DNA of 64,000 bases from Clostridia bacterium (GTDB lineage Bacteria > Bacillota > Clostridia > Lachnospirales > Anaerotignaceae). The stretch covers positions 248,001 through 312,000 of the forward strand of contig JALCQR010000001.1 of assembly GCA_022651385.1 (NCBI GenBank), written 5' to 3'. The notes under the pieces were generated by a model that ran no database searches, was not told the DNA's origin, and worked only from the letters and a program-made list of their open reading frames with translations. A program made the translations under genes and the position numbers. Of this stretch, positions 25,778-33,692 are shown one piece after another; position 1 is the first letter of the stretch, and each line of letters starts with the position of its first letter.

Positions 25778-25856
25778 AATGTATATGGCATTATATGCTG
25801 GCTGCAGCGTATAGAAAAACATATATCAAAAATAAAATTGCACAAACGAATAATTT

Positions 25857-25970
25857 AGGGGAGCTTTTTCACTTGCAAAAAGCTCCCCTAACCCTTTAAA
25901 AATGCGCTTATAAGCAAATTGAGACCTTGAGACTCTGTCTCAAACTCTGCCAGCCTTTAAAAAGGCCGGC
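25857..25970. repeat. Hairpin-rich intergenic repeat element
   Basis: There are four inverted repeats in about 115 bases: AGGGGAGCTTTTT/AAAAAGCTCCCCT (25857-25889), GCTTATAAGC (around 25906-25915), TTGAGAC/GTCTCAA (25928-25944) and GCCAGCC-TTTAAAAA-GGCCGGC (25949-25970). None is followed by a T run. The 18 bases CAGCCTTTAAAAAGGCCG (25951-25968) recur, inverted, at the right edge of the window (63983-64000). This looks like a dispersed structured repeat rather than a plain terminator. Confidence 0.6.
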
Positions 25971-25977
25971 TATATCT

Positions 25978-27006
25978 TTATAGTAACTTTATATCTTTTA
26001 CAAGTTCAGAGACATCTTCCTTTTTACTGCTCCAGCTTGTGCAGAAACGCACACAGCTGTGATTTTCGTCTATTTTCATTTCAAATTCATAAATATATTT
26101 TTTGAGTTTTTCCATAGCATCATTTGGCAGTATAACAAACTGCTGATTTGTAAAGCTCTCTATGTATGACGGTATTCCTTTTGATTCAAACGCATTTTTG
26201 ATTTCGAGTGCAAGTTCATCAGCTTTCTTCGTTATATCAAAATACAGTCCGTCTTTGAAAAGAGTATAAAACTGGATTCCCAAAAGCCAGCCTTTAGCAA
26301 GCAAACCGCCGTTTTGTTTAATATAGCTTCTGAAATTTTCTTTAAGCTCGTCATTTGTTATTACAACAGCTTCTCCAAAAAAGGCACCGCATTTTGTACC
26401 GCCTATATAAAATACATCCGTTAATTCGGCAAGGTCTTTCATTGTTATATCACAGCCCTTGGAACCAAGCCCATAGCCCAGTCTTGCTCCGTCAATAAAC
26501 AGATAAAGCTTGTACTTTTTGCATGTTTTGCTTATTTCTTCAAGCTCTTGTTTTGTATATATTGTGCCATATTCAGTAGGAAATGAAATATACACCATTT
26601 TTGGCTGAGTGATATGTTCTTTTACATCGCTTGTATTAAAAAATTCAGCTTCTTTGGCTATCTGTTCGGCTGTAATTTTTCCGTTTTCGGATTTAAGAAC
26701 GTGTACTTTATGTCCAGTGTTTTCAACCGCACCTGTTTCATGAACATTAATGTGACCTGAATCAGCACTAATTACGCCCTGAAACGGCCTTAAAGCTGCT
26801 GCTATTACAGTAAAGTTGGTTTGGGTTCCTCCTACAAGAAAGTGAATATCGGCATTTGCATTGCCAAGATATTTCTTAATTTCATCAGAGGCCTTCAAGC
26901 ACCATTCATCAAGGCCGTAGCCGCAATAACTTTCGTTATTTGTGTTTTCCAAAGCCTTAATAATTTCAGGATGTGCACCGCAATTGTAATCATTGTTAAA
27001 TCTCAT
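25978..27006 (-). CDS. ltaE: Low-specificity L-threonine aldolase-type PLP enzyme
   Basis: A fold-type I PLP enzyme of the beta-eliminating lyase family, 342 residues. PLP lysine K205 is in YIGGTKCGAFFGE, the PLP-contact aspartate in LFIDGARLGYGL, and the HEtGA motif (NVHETGAVE) is family-typical. It cleaves threonine or allo-threonine to glycine and acetaldehyde. The ATG at 27006 overlaps the stop of the GGDEF gene (TGATG) and has AGGGAGAGG upstream, so the two are co-transcribed. Specificity for threonine over related beta-hydroxy amino acids is not certain. Confidence 0.9.
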   Translation of the reverse strand: MRFNNDYNCGAHPEIIKALENTNNESYCGYGLDEWCLKASDEIKKYLGNANADIHFLVGGTQTNFTVIAAALRPFQGVISADSGHINVHETGAVENTGHKVHVLKSENGKITAEQIAKEAEFFNTSDVKEHITQPKMVYISFPTEYGTIYTKQELEEISKTCKKYKLYLFIDGARLGYGLGSKGCDITMKDLAELTDVFYIGGTKCGAFFGEAVVITNDELKENFRSYIKQNGGLLAKGWLLGIQFYTLFKDGLYFDITKKADELALEIKNAFESKGIPSYIESFTNQQFVILPNDAMEKLKKYIYEFEMKIDENHSCVRFCTSWSSKKEDVSELVKDIKLL

Positions 27007-28469
27007 CAATTTGTTCCTCTCCCTCGTTTTTCACAATCTTTATTATAATATGTAATTTTATTTCTTCCATTGTTTTTGGAATAATATAAAGCTTTATCAG
27101 CATTATTCAGAACAGTGTCTATTGAAGCGGATGTTTGGATTTTATATATGCCTACGCTTATAGTTAAAGTTGCACCGTCTTGAATTGAAATATCTGCAAG
27201 AGCAGACATTATTTTATTAAATATTTTTTCAGGATTGCTGCCGTGATATATTATTCCGGCAAACTCATCTCCGCCCCAGCGGGATACTATTCCGTTTCCG
27301 TCTATATATTTATCTGCTGTTTTTGCAACTAACGAAAGTACCTTGTTTCCGAAAATATGTCCCTTGTTGTCATTAATAAGCTTAAAGTGATCGACATCAA
27401 ATACGAAAAAGTAACTGCCCTTGGTCTTGCTTTCGTGCAGCTTTTCAAACATGCTGTAAAAGCGTTTTCTGTTTGGAAGTCCCGTAAGTTCATCTGTATT
27501 TTCTATTTTTATCACCAACTTGTTATATTTAGAAAACACTGAAGCAATAACGGCTATAGAAAAAATCAGAATCATGCATACATAAACCAAATCGTGTTTT
27601 ACTCTTGAAAGAAAAGCGTGTTCTGTTGAGTCCATGTCTTTTTCAACACATACATACCAATCTAAATCATTTATGTAGTTGGCAGTTATACACGTATTCT
27701 CGTTCCTTCCTTTATTCCATACAAAATTTATATCTTTATTTTTATTTAAAAGCTCCTTGTATTTTGTAAGCTGGGGAAGATTTGATATGTCTTTAAAAAA
27801 TTCAGAATTATCGGCGTATACTTTTATATTGTCGGAATTGCTTGTAATATAGGCCTTTAAACCATAATCTTTTTGATATTTCTCGAATATATTATTTACT
27901 TTTGATATATCAAGCCCGACTCCGGTGACTCCAATAAAATTCCCATTTTCATCTTCTATTTTAAAATTTATGAATAAATAAATTTTCCCCGGGTGTATCT
28001 CATCAGTGTCTACTGATATATTAAATTCGTTTTTGCTGTTTTTGAAATCGTAATACCATTTATCATATTTATCTGAAGGCGAAATTACTTTATCCATACC
28101 TCCATTATAATAATAGATATGTGTTTTTTCAGACACAAGGAAAACTTCTTGATATCCATATTTGTTTTTGTAGGCTTTGAGGTATCTTTTTATAAGATCC
28201 AGAGAATTTCTGCTGAATATATTTTCGTTTTTAATCCAATTTTTAAGAAGGGCATCATTAGCCATTGTCTTTGAAACAATAAATGGTTTTGACAAAAAGT
28301 CACAAACTTCATTAGATATATTTTGAGATGTAAGAATAACCATATCTTCAGTAGCAATTTTGGAGTAACTTTGAAATGATAATGTATCGGTATAAACACT
28401 TCCGACAAATCCGACTGTTATTATTATGCTTATTAAAAATACTACGATAGAAAGCCCATGTTTTTTCAT
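27006..28469 (-). CDS. Membrane diguanylate cyclase with Cache sensor domain
   Basis: A 487-residue protein. TM1 is near the N-terminus (LSIVVFLISIIITVGFVGSVY), followed by an extracellular double-Cache-like sensor (about 35-275), a second TM and a GGDEF domain. The catalytic motif is intact (RWGGDEFAG, GGDEF at 399-403). The product-inhibition I-site RxxD is absent at its usual place five residues upstream (IDGNGIVS there). It should make c-di-GMP from two GTP in response to an outside small molecule. The start at ATG 28469 (MKKHGL) is chosen over a longer 5' extension. It is co-transcribed with the threonine aldolase gene. Confidence 0.9.
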   Translation of the reverse strand: MKKHGLSIVVFLISIIITVGFVGSVYTDTLSFQSYSKIATEDMVILTSQNISNEVCDFLSKPFIVSKTMANDALLKNWIKNENIFSRNSLDLIKRYLKAYKNKYGYQEVFLVSEKTHIYYYNGGMDKVISPSDKYDKWYYDFKNSKNEFNISVDTDEIHPGKIYLFINFKIEDENGNFIGVTGVGLDISKVNNIFEKYQKDYGLKAYITSNSDNIKVYADNSEFFKDISNLPQLTKYKELLNKNKDINFVWNKGRNENTCITANYINDLDWYVCVEKDMDSTEHAFLSRVKHDLVYVCMILIFSIAVIASVFSKYNKLVIKIENTDELTGLPNRKRFYSMFEKLHESKTKGSYFFVFDVDHFKLINDNKGHIFGNKVLSLVAKTADKYIDGNGIVSRWGGDEFAGIIYHGSNPEKIFNKIMSALADISIQDGATLTISVGIYKIQTSASIDTVLNNADKALYYSKNNGRNKITYYNKDCEKRGRGTN

Positions 28470-28522
28470 ATGTAAGTCCTCAAATAAAATCGACAATAAA
28501 ATTAACAATAAACCATGATTTT

Positions 28523-28551
28523 ATTTTAAGTTCTTTATAAGATTGAGTCAA
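28523..28551 (-). promoter_or_regulatory. Sigma-A promoter for the GGDEF/aldolase operon
   Basis: On the minus strand: TTGACT, exactly 17 bases, TAAAAT. It lies 54 bases before the GGDEF start. Confidence 0.65.
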
Positions 28552-28638
28552 CATAAACAAAAGTAAAAATCATATTATATAACAAAGATATTTTATATTT
28601 TATAAAATGAAAATTTTTGTCATTAGGGAGGCATCAAA

Positions 28639-28914
28639 ATGGATTGCTGCGGCAGAATAGAAAAACTGAGCTGTTTTAGAAAAAAAGATGTTGTAAATAT
28701 CAGCGACGGATCTAAGCTGGGATTTGTATGTGATATGGAATTTGATGACGTTTCTGGGAAAATATTCACAATAATTGTGTCAAACGGTAGAAATTTATGT
28801 TCTCTTTTTTGCGAAAATCAATGTTTTGTGATACCATGGAATAAAATAGTTCGAGTTGGTGACGATATAATACTTGTAGACGTATGCGTTGAAAAACTGT
28901 CACATGACTGCTGA
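28639..28914 (+). CDS. YlmC/YmxH family protein (PRC-barrel)
   Basis: A 91-residue PRC-barrel protein of the kind linked to sporulation in Firmicutes (YlmC/YmxH). The pattern MDCCGRIEKLSCFRKKDVVNISDGSKLGFVCDM is cut here into motifs: two CC/C positions near the start, then DVVNISDG-x-KLG. AGGGAGG at 28625-28631 precedes ATG 28639. nrdR follows with its own promoter, the same neighbourhood as in many Clostridia. The biochemical role is unknown. Confidence 0.85.
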   Translation: MDCCGRIEKLSCFRKKDVVNISDGSKLGFVCDMEFDDVSGKIFTIIVSNGRNLCSLFCENQCFVIPWNKIVRVGDDIILVDVCVEKLSHDC

Positions 28915-28942
28915 GATTTGTATAGCATACACACATAAAACA

Positions 28943-28987
28943 TTGACTTAAAATGTAATTTATGTATACTGAAAACAGTACTGTTTT
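28943..28987 (+). promoter_or_regulatory. nrdR promoter with palindromic operator at the start site
   Basis: TTGACT (28943-28948), 16 bases, TATACT (28965-28970). A perfect 16-base palindrome AAAACAGTACTGTTTT (28972-28987) covers the predicted transcription start. With no loop room it would act as a DNA site rather than a hairpin. Confidence 0.6.
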
Positions 28988-29020
28988 TATCAAGACGCTT
29001 TACTTAGGAGGTGCTTTAAA

Positions 29021-29488
29021 ATGAAATGCCCTTTCTGCAATAATGACGATACAAAGGTCATAGACTCAAGAAGTCAGGATGACAACACAACAATCAGGCG
29101 CAGAAGGCTTTGTGAAAAATGCGGCAAACGTTTTACTACATACGAACGTATTGACACAATACCAATGACGGTTATAAAAAATAACGGCACAAGAGAGATG
29201 TTTGACAAAGGCAAGATTATGAACGGAATTATGAAAAGCTGCAACAAGAGACCGGTTACGGCAAAACAAATACAGGAAATTGCCGATGATGTGGAAAACG
29301 CGGTAATGAGTTCTATGGAAAAAGAAATATCGAGCCAAGAAATAGGCACCATGGTTATGGAAAGGCTTAAACAGGTTGACGAGGTGGCATATGTTAGATT
29401 TGCATCTGTATACAGACAGTTTAAAGATATAAACACATTCCTTGAGGAACTGACTAAGCTGCTTAATGAAAAAAAGAAAAAAGAATAA
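29021..29488 (+). CDS. nrdR: Transcriptional repressor NrdR
   Basis: The nucleotide-sensing repressor of ribonucleotide reductase genes. The zinc ribbon holds C3-x2-C6 and C31-x2-C34 (MKCPFCNN and CEKCGKRF), followed by the ATP-cone domain (residues about 48-138) that reads ATP and dATP. The 155-residue length is typical. AGGAGGTG precedes ATG 29021. A palindrome over its own promoter may be an operator. It is not like the published NrdR box, so another regulator is possible. Confidence 0.96.
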   Translation: MKCPFCNNDDTKVIDSRSQDDNTTIRRRRLCEKCGKRFTTYERIDTIPMTVIKNNGTREMFDKGKIMNGIMKSCNKRPVTAKQIQEIADDVENAVMSSMEKEISSQEIGTMVMERLKQVDEVAYVRFASVYRQFKDINTFLEELTKLLNEKKKKE

Positions 29489-29490
29489 AT

Positions 29491-29523
29491 AAAATCCCCT
29501 GATTTATTTTTACAGGGGATTAC
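29491..29523. terminator. Bidirectional terminator between nrdR and rqcH
   Basis: AATCCCCTG (29493-29501) pairs perfectly with CAGGGGATT (29513-29521) between two convergent genes. T-rich tracts lie on the minus strand side. Confidence 0.8.
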
Positions 29524-29526
29524 TTC

Positions 29527-31296
29527 TTAGTCTGATTTTTTCATATTTTCTACTGCCAGTTCATTAGGCGTAATATAAATTGTACTGTTTGTTTCATAAA
29601 TTACCATACCCGGTTTTGCACCCGACGGCTTTTTTACAAACCGTCTTAAAGTATAGTCTACAGGTACATTGGTACCTGTTTTGGCTTTGCTGTAATATGC
29701 CGCCAGATTAGCGGCTTCCTCAAGAGTTTTATCAGGGGCTTTTCCTGTATCGTTTGTGGATACTATTACGTGAGAACCTGGAATCTTCTTGGTATGCATC
29801 CAGATATCGTTGCTCCTTGCAGTGTGTATTGTGAGCTCGTCATTTTGGGTATTGCTTTTTCCGACGAAAATGTCAAATCCGTCTGAGGAAATATAATGCA
29901 GGGGCTTTGATTTTTTGATTTTCCTGCCTCTGTTTTTTGCAGTACTCTTTTTTTTCATAAGCCCCTGATTTACAAGCTCTGCTTTTATCTCGTCCAAGTC
30001 GGATTCTTCCGTTGAAGAATCAATTGCGCTTAACACACTTTCAAGATAATCAAGCTCGTCATCATTTTGTTTTTTCTGTACTTCTAAAGCAACAAGAGTT
30101 CTCTTTGCCTTATTATATTTATTGTAATAGCGCTGTGCGTTTTCCGATGGGGTAAGGTTTTCATCAAGCGATATCTCAACTTCAGACATATTTTTATCAT
30201 AATAATTTACAGCTTTAAACTTTTTCATGCCTTTTTTGATTGCATAAATATTTGCTGTTATAAGCTCACCTTTAAGCTTCCACTTGTCCATTGAGGAAAT
30301 GTCTTTAAGAGTTTTTGACTGTATCTCTTTTTTCTTTACGCATCTTTCAATGTTTACCACAACAAGATGCCGCATATCATGAGCTTTTTGCTGAATATGA
30401 TAAGCATTATCTTTTTCGCTGTAAAAATCCTCAAGGAGCTCAGATACTGAATTATATGGTATTTCTTCAAAAGATTTATACTGCTGCATATAAAAAGATG
30501 AAAACTCAATAACTTTTCCGTTCTTTGACTCTTTAATAAGATATGGCGAAAAACGTTCGTTTATAATATCCTCTGAAACACTTATAAGTGAGTCAAAAAG
30601 AGCTTTTTTTCCTTTTTCGTCAAGCTGGTCTACATAACATTTATCTATGTTTGCCCTAAAAGATATTTCTGAGGCCATAACGGGGCTTATGCCTGTATAA
30701 TTTTTGTATATAAAAGGTATAATTTTCATGCCGGACGCATTTTCAAATAAAGACATAAATTCGGCATAAGATGTACGAAGCAGATCTTTTTTATTCTGTG
30801 AAGGCGGGTAAACATAATCTTTTCCCGGAAGCACCTCACGTACTGAGCTTACTTCATGTGAAACATGTCTTATAGAATCAAGTATCCTCATATTTTCATC
30901 AGTTAATATGATATTGCTGTATTTTCCCATTATTTCTATTATAAGATGTTTGACTGACATGTCTCCCAGCTCGTTAAGGGATTCAAGGTCAACTATAACT
31001 ATTCTTTCAAGCCCCGGCTGGCGTATATCCGTAATTTTACTTCCTGAAAGATATTTTCTTAAAACCATGCAGAACATTGGGGCGGTAATAGGGTTGTCAC
31101 GCTGTATATTTGTTATATGAATACGCGGATGGCTTGGGTTTGCAGATAATATAATTTTTAAAGCCTTTCCTTTGGAGCGCACAGAAAGAATTATTTCATC
31201 TTTTAGCGGCTGATATATTTTGTCAGTGTGACCTCCTACAATTATTTTTTTAAGCTCGGAAACTATATTTGAAACAGTAATTCCGTCAAGTGCCAT
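29527..31296 (-). CDS. rqcH: Rqc2/NFACT-family ribosome quality control protein RqcH
   Basis: A 589-residue NEMF-family protein that binds split 50S subunits with stalled peptidyl-tRNA and recruits tRNA-Ala to add alanine tails (older name FbpA). NFACT-N starts MALDGITVSNIV, followed by a long coiled-coil middle (about 270-430) and the NFACT-R domain (FVGKSNTQNDELTIHTARSNDIWMH and SHVIV). At the position of the functional D97-R98 pair of B. subtilis RqcH this protein has E97-R98. It is transcribed divergently from yicC through a shared symmetric promoter region. Confidence 0.93.
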   Translation of the reverse strand: MALDGITVSNIVSELKKIIVGGHTDKIYQPLKDEIILSVRSKGKALKIILSANPSHPRIHITNIQRDNPITAPMFCMVLRKYLSGSKITDIRQPGLERIVIVDLESLNELGDMSVKHLIIEIMGKYSNIILTDENMRILDSIRHVSHEVSSVREVLPGKDYVYPPSQNKKDLLRTSYAEFMSLFENASGMKIIPFIYKNYTGISPVMASEISFRANIDKCYVDQLDEKGKKALFDSLISVSEDIINERFSPYLIKESKNGKVIEFSSFYMQQYKSFEEIPYNSVSELLEDFYSEKDNAYHIQQKAHDMRHLVVVNIERCVKKKEIQSKTLKDISSMDKWKLKGELITANIYAIKKGMKKFKAVNYYDKNMSEVEISLDENLTPSENAQRYYNKYNKAKRTLVALEVQKKQNDDELDYLESVLSAIDSSTEESDLDEIKAELVNQGLMKKKSTAKNRGRKIKKSKPLHYISSDGFDIFVGKSNTQNDELTIHTARSNDIWMHTKKIPGSHVIVSTNDTGKAPDKTLEEAANLAAYYSKAKTGTNVPVDYTLRRFVKKPSGAKPGMVIYETNSTIYITPNELAVENMKKSD

Positions 31297-31358
31297 TTAT
31301 ATTTCCTCCATTTCCTGTATACTGAATAGAAAAAAATTTCAATCCATAGTATAATATT

Positions 31359-31395
31359 ACTTGATTATAGTATGTAACTTGTTTTATAATCAAGT
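31359..31395. promoter_or_regulatory. Mirror-symmetric divergent promoter for rqcH and yicC
   Basis: Perfect 11-base inverted repeat ACTTGATTATA (31359-31369) / TATAATCAAGT (31385-31395). Plus strand: TTGATT (31361-31366), 18 bases, TATAAT (31385-31390). Minus strand: the same elements with the same spacing (TTGATT from 31393, TATAAT from 31369). Each arm thus serves as the -35 of one promoter and the -10 of the other. Confidence 0.65.
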
Positions 31396-31423
31396 ATAAC
31401 AAAGAAAAAAGGAATGAATTTAT

Positions 31424-32308
31424 ATGATAAAAAGCATGACAGGGTATGGCAAGGGTGAAAACGAAGCCGACGGACGACGTTTCACAGTTGAAATAAAGTC
31501 TGTTAACCACAGATATAATGACATGTCAATAAAGCTTCCGCGCTTTATGAACAGCCTTGAAGATAAAATAAGAAAACGCTTGTGTGAAAAAATTCTGCGA
31601 GGAAAAACGGACGTATATATTAATTTTGAAACTTTCTCACAAGATGATATTTCGGTAAAGCTTAATGAACAGCTTGCATCGGCCGTGGTTGAAAAGCTTG
31701 ATTTTCTTAAGCAAACCTATTCGCTTACAAGCAACAGTACACTTGACATAGTTTGCAGGTTTCCGGACGTATTGACAAGTGAAAATGTTGATGAAAACGA
31801 AGATATTATTTGGCAGACTCTTTTGCCTGCTCTTGATATGGCTCTTAATAACTTTATATATATGAGAGAGAAAGAGGGCTCAAATCTTAAGACCGATATA
31901 CTTAAAAAAGCAGAGCACATAAAAGAATTGACAGACAAAATAAAAGTGAGAGCGCCAAAGGTACCTGAAGAATACAGAGAAAAGCTTGAAAGCAGGCTTA
32001 ATGAGCTTCTGAGTGACAGTCAGACCGCAATTGATGAACAAAGAATTGCCTCAGAAGTGCTTATATTTGCCGACAGATGCTGCATTGATGAGGAACTGAC
32101 AAGACTTTACAGTCATATTGAGCAGCTTAAAGAAATACTTGACGCAGATGGAACAATAGGAAGAAAGCTTGATTTTCTTATTCAGGAAATGAACAGAGAG
32201 GCAAACACTGTAGCTTCAAAATCAAACGACCTTGAAATAACCAAGGCTTCCATAGAGCTTAAGAGTGAAATTGAAAAAATAAGGGAACAGATACAAAACA
32301 TAGAGTAA
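31424..32308 (+). CDS. yicC: YicC family endoribonuclease
   Basis: A 294-residue YicC/YloC protein. The N-terminal signature [12 protein letters not shown] and [12 protein letters not shown], the middle region, and the C-terminal [24 protein letters not shown] (cut here to its key positions: E, N, R, E, N, T) are diagnostic. Family members cleave RNA and act in small-RNA turnover in E. coli. It heads the classic Firmicutes run yicC-remA-gmk-rpoZ-priA. AAAAGGA precedes ATG 31424. Transcription starts from the symmetric promoter 30 bases upstream. Confidence 0.94.
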   Translation: MIKSMTGYGKGENEADGRRFTVEIKSVNHRYNDMSIKLPRFMNSLEDKIRKRLCEKILRGKTDVYINFETFSQDDISVKLNEQLASAVVEKLDFLKQTYSLTSNSTLDIVCRFPDVLTSENVDENEDIIWQTLLPALDMALNNFIYMREKEGSNLKTDILKKAEHIKELTDKIKVRAPKVPEEYREKLESRLNELLSDSQTAIDEQRIASEVLIFADRCCIDEELTRLYSHIEQLKEILDADGTIGRKLDFLIQEMNREANTVASKSNDLEITKASIELKSEIEKIREQIQNIE

Positions 32309-32318
32309 AGGTGATATT

Positions 32319-32579
32319 TTGGATAACAGTAAGTTTATATCAGTTGGATTCAAAAGTCTTGTAAACTCAAACAGAATAATAGCTGTTGTAAGCCCCGATT
32401 CGGCTCCTATTAAAAGAATAATAAATGACGCCAAAGAAAGCAAAAATTTAATTGACGCAACATATGGCAGAAAAACAAGAAGTGTTGTTGTAATGGACAG
32501 CGGACATGTGCTTTTGAGTCTGATAGCACCTGAAACTATAGCGTCAAGATTAAGTGTTCTTAGGGATGAAGAGGGATAA
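32319..32579 (+). CDS. remA: Extracellular matrix regulator RemA (DUF370)
   Basis: An 86-residue DNA-binding protein of the RemA family, with [25 protein letters not shown] near the start (split: [27 protein letters not shown]) and a [19 protein letters not shown] core. In B. subtilis it activates biofilm-matrix and osmoprotection genes. The start is TTG 32319 after AAAGGTG. It sits 10 bases after yicC and 3 before gmk, so it is firmly in the operon. Confidence 0.93.
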   Translation: MDNSKFISVGFKSLVNSNRIIAVVSPDSAPIKRIINDAKESKNLIDATYGRKTRSVVVMDSGHVLLSLIAPETIASRLSVLRDEEG

Positions 32580-32582
32580 ATA

Positions 32583-33179
32583 ATGAAAGACAAAGGAATT
32601 CTTATGGTTATATCAGGGCCGTCCGGTTCAGGAAAGGGAACAGTTGTGAAGGAATTGGTAAAAGAGGAAGACTTTGCTCTTTCAATTTCGGCAACAACAA
32701 GAAAACCGCGTATAGGCGAAAAAGACGGAGTTGAATATTTCTTCAAATCAGAGGAAGAATTTAAACAGATGATAAATGATGGAAAGCTTCTTGAGTGGGC
32801 CAACTTTGTAGGACATTATTACGGTACACCTAAAGATTATGTGCTTTCCAAACTGAATGAGGGAAAAAGTATTGTGCTTGAAATAGAAGTTCAGGGAGCT
32901 GAGCAAATAAAAAAGATATATCCAGATACGGTTTTAATTTTTCTTGTTCCGCCAAGCAGGGCGGAGCTTGAAAAAAGATTAATAGGCAGAGGAACGGAAG
33001 ACATTGAGACAATTAAAAAACGAATTAAGCGTTCCGTTGAAGAAATTAAGCTTATTGATAAATATGATTATGTGGTAATAAATGATGAAGTTGAAAATGC
33101 AGTCAGAAAGATAAAAGAAATAGTCGACGTCTGCAAGATAGAAGGAAGAAGGTTCTGCAATTTTGCTGAAAAATTTTGA
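32583..33179 (+). CDS. gmk: Guanylate kinase
   Basis: Phosphorylates GMP to GDP. The P-loop GPSGSGKGT is at about 12-20, the GMP-binding [18 protein letters not shown] segment follows in the NMP-binding domain (R and Y/E residues present), and the lid has RLIGRGTED. The 198-residue length is normal. It is also the branch point toward ppGpp in Firmicutes. ATG 32583 lies three bases after the remA stop, within one operon with rpoZ. Confidence 0.96.
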   Translation: MKDKGILMVISGPSGSGKGTVVKELVKEEDFALSISATTRKPRIGEKDGVEYFFKSEEEFKQMINDGKLLEWANFVGHYYGTPKDYVLSKLNEGKSIVLEIEVQGAEQIKKIYPDTVLIFLVPPSRAELEKRLIGRGTEDIETIKKRIKRSVEEIKLIDKYDYVVINDEVENAVRKIKEIVDVCKIEGRRFCNFAEKF

Positions 33180-33207
33180 TAATCAATTTCCAAAGGGAGA
33201 AAAAAAT

Positions 33208-33588
33208 ATGTTAAGACCATCTTACACAGACCTACTTGAAATTATAAACAAAAATGGGAAAAACAATGATGTTACAGGAAGCAGATACTCAATTGTAGTA
33301 GCAACGTCCAAAAGAGCAAGACAGCTTATAGACCATGATGAGCCTCTTGTTGAGACTGGGAAAGACAGTAAGCCTGTTTCTATTGCGGTAGACGAGCTGT
33401 ATCATGAAAAAATAAAAATTGTTGAAGACGGAGACATTTGCTGCGGAGAAAAATATGAAGCAATAGTTGCTGAAAAGAGAGCCAAAGAAGAAAAAGCTAT
33501 TGCAGAAGCAGCGGTCAGAAAAGAAGCTGAGTTATCAGAAGAATCAGTTGAAAAAACTGATGGATATGAGAGCAAAACCAAAGAATAA
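33208..33588 (+). CDS. rpoZ: RNA polymerase omega subunit
   Basis: A 126-residue omega subunit. The conserved core is MLRPSYTDLL, SRYSIVVATSKRARQL and KPVSIAVDELYHEKI, and a Glu/Lys-rich C-terminal extension of about 45 residues follows. The start is ATG 33208 after AAAGGGAG (33192-33199). An earlier in-frame TTG overlaps gmk and lacks a site. Omega helps assembly of RNA polymerase, and the gmk-rpoZ pair is standard. A terminator follows before priA. Confidence 0.93.
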   Translation: MLRPSYTDLLEIINKNGKNNDVTGSRYSIVVATSKRARQLIDHDEPLVETGKDSKPVSIAVDELYHEKIKIVEDGDICCGEKYEAIVAEKRAKEEKAIAEAAVRKEAELSEESVEKTDGYESKTKE

Positions 33589-33616
33589 TATGTTTTTTAG
33601 TTTCAGCATACAAGCA

Positions 33617-33660
33617 AAAGTCACAATTTTCAATTGATTTTGAAAACTGTGGCTTTTTGC
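33617..33660 (+). terminator. Terminator between rpoZ and priA
   Basis: AAAGTCACAATTTTCA pairs with TGAAAACTGTGGCTTT (two G-U pairs) around about eight bases, followed by TTG. It divides the operon, although read-through into priA is possible. Confidence 0.75.
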
Positions 33661-33692
33661 CGTTTAATAAAAGCAGAACGGAGGGATAAAAT

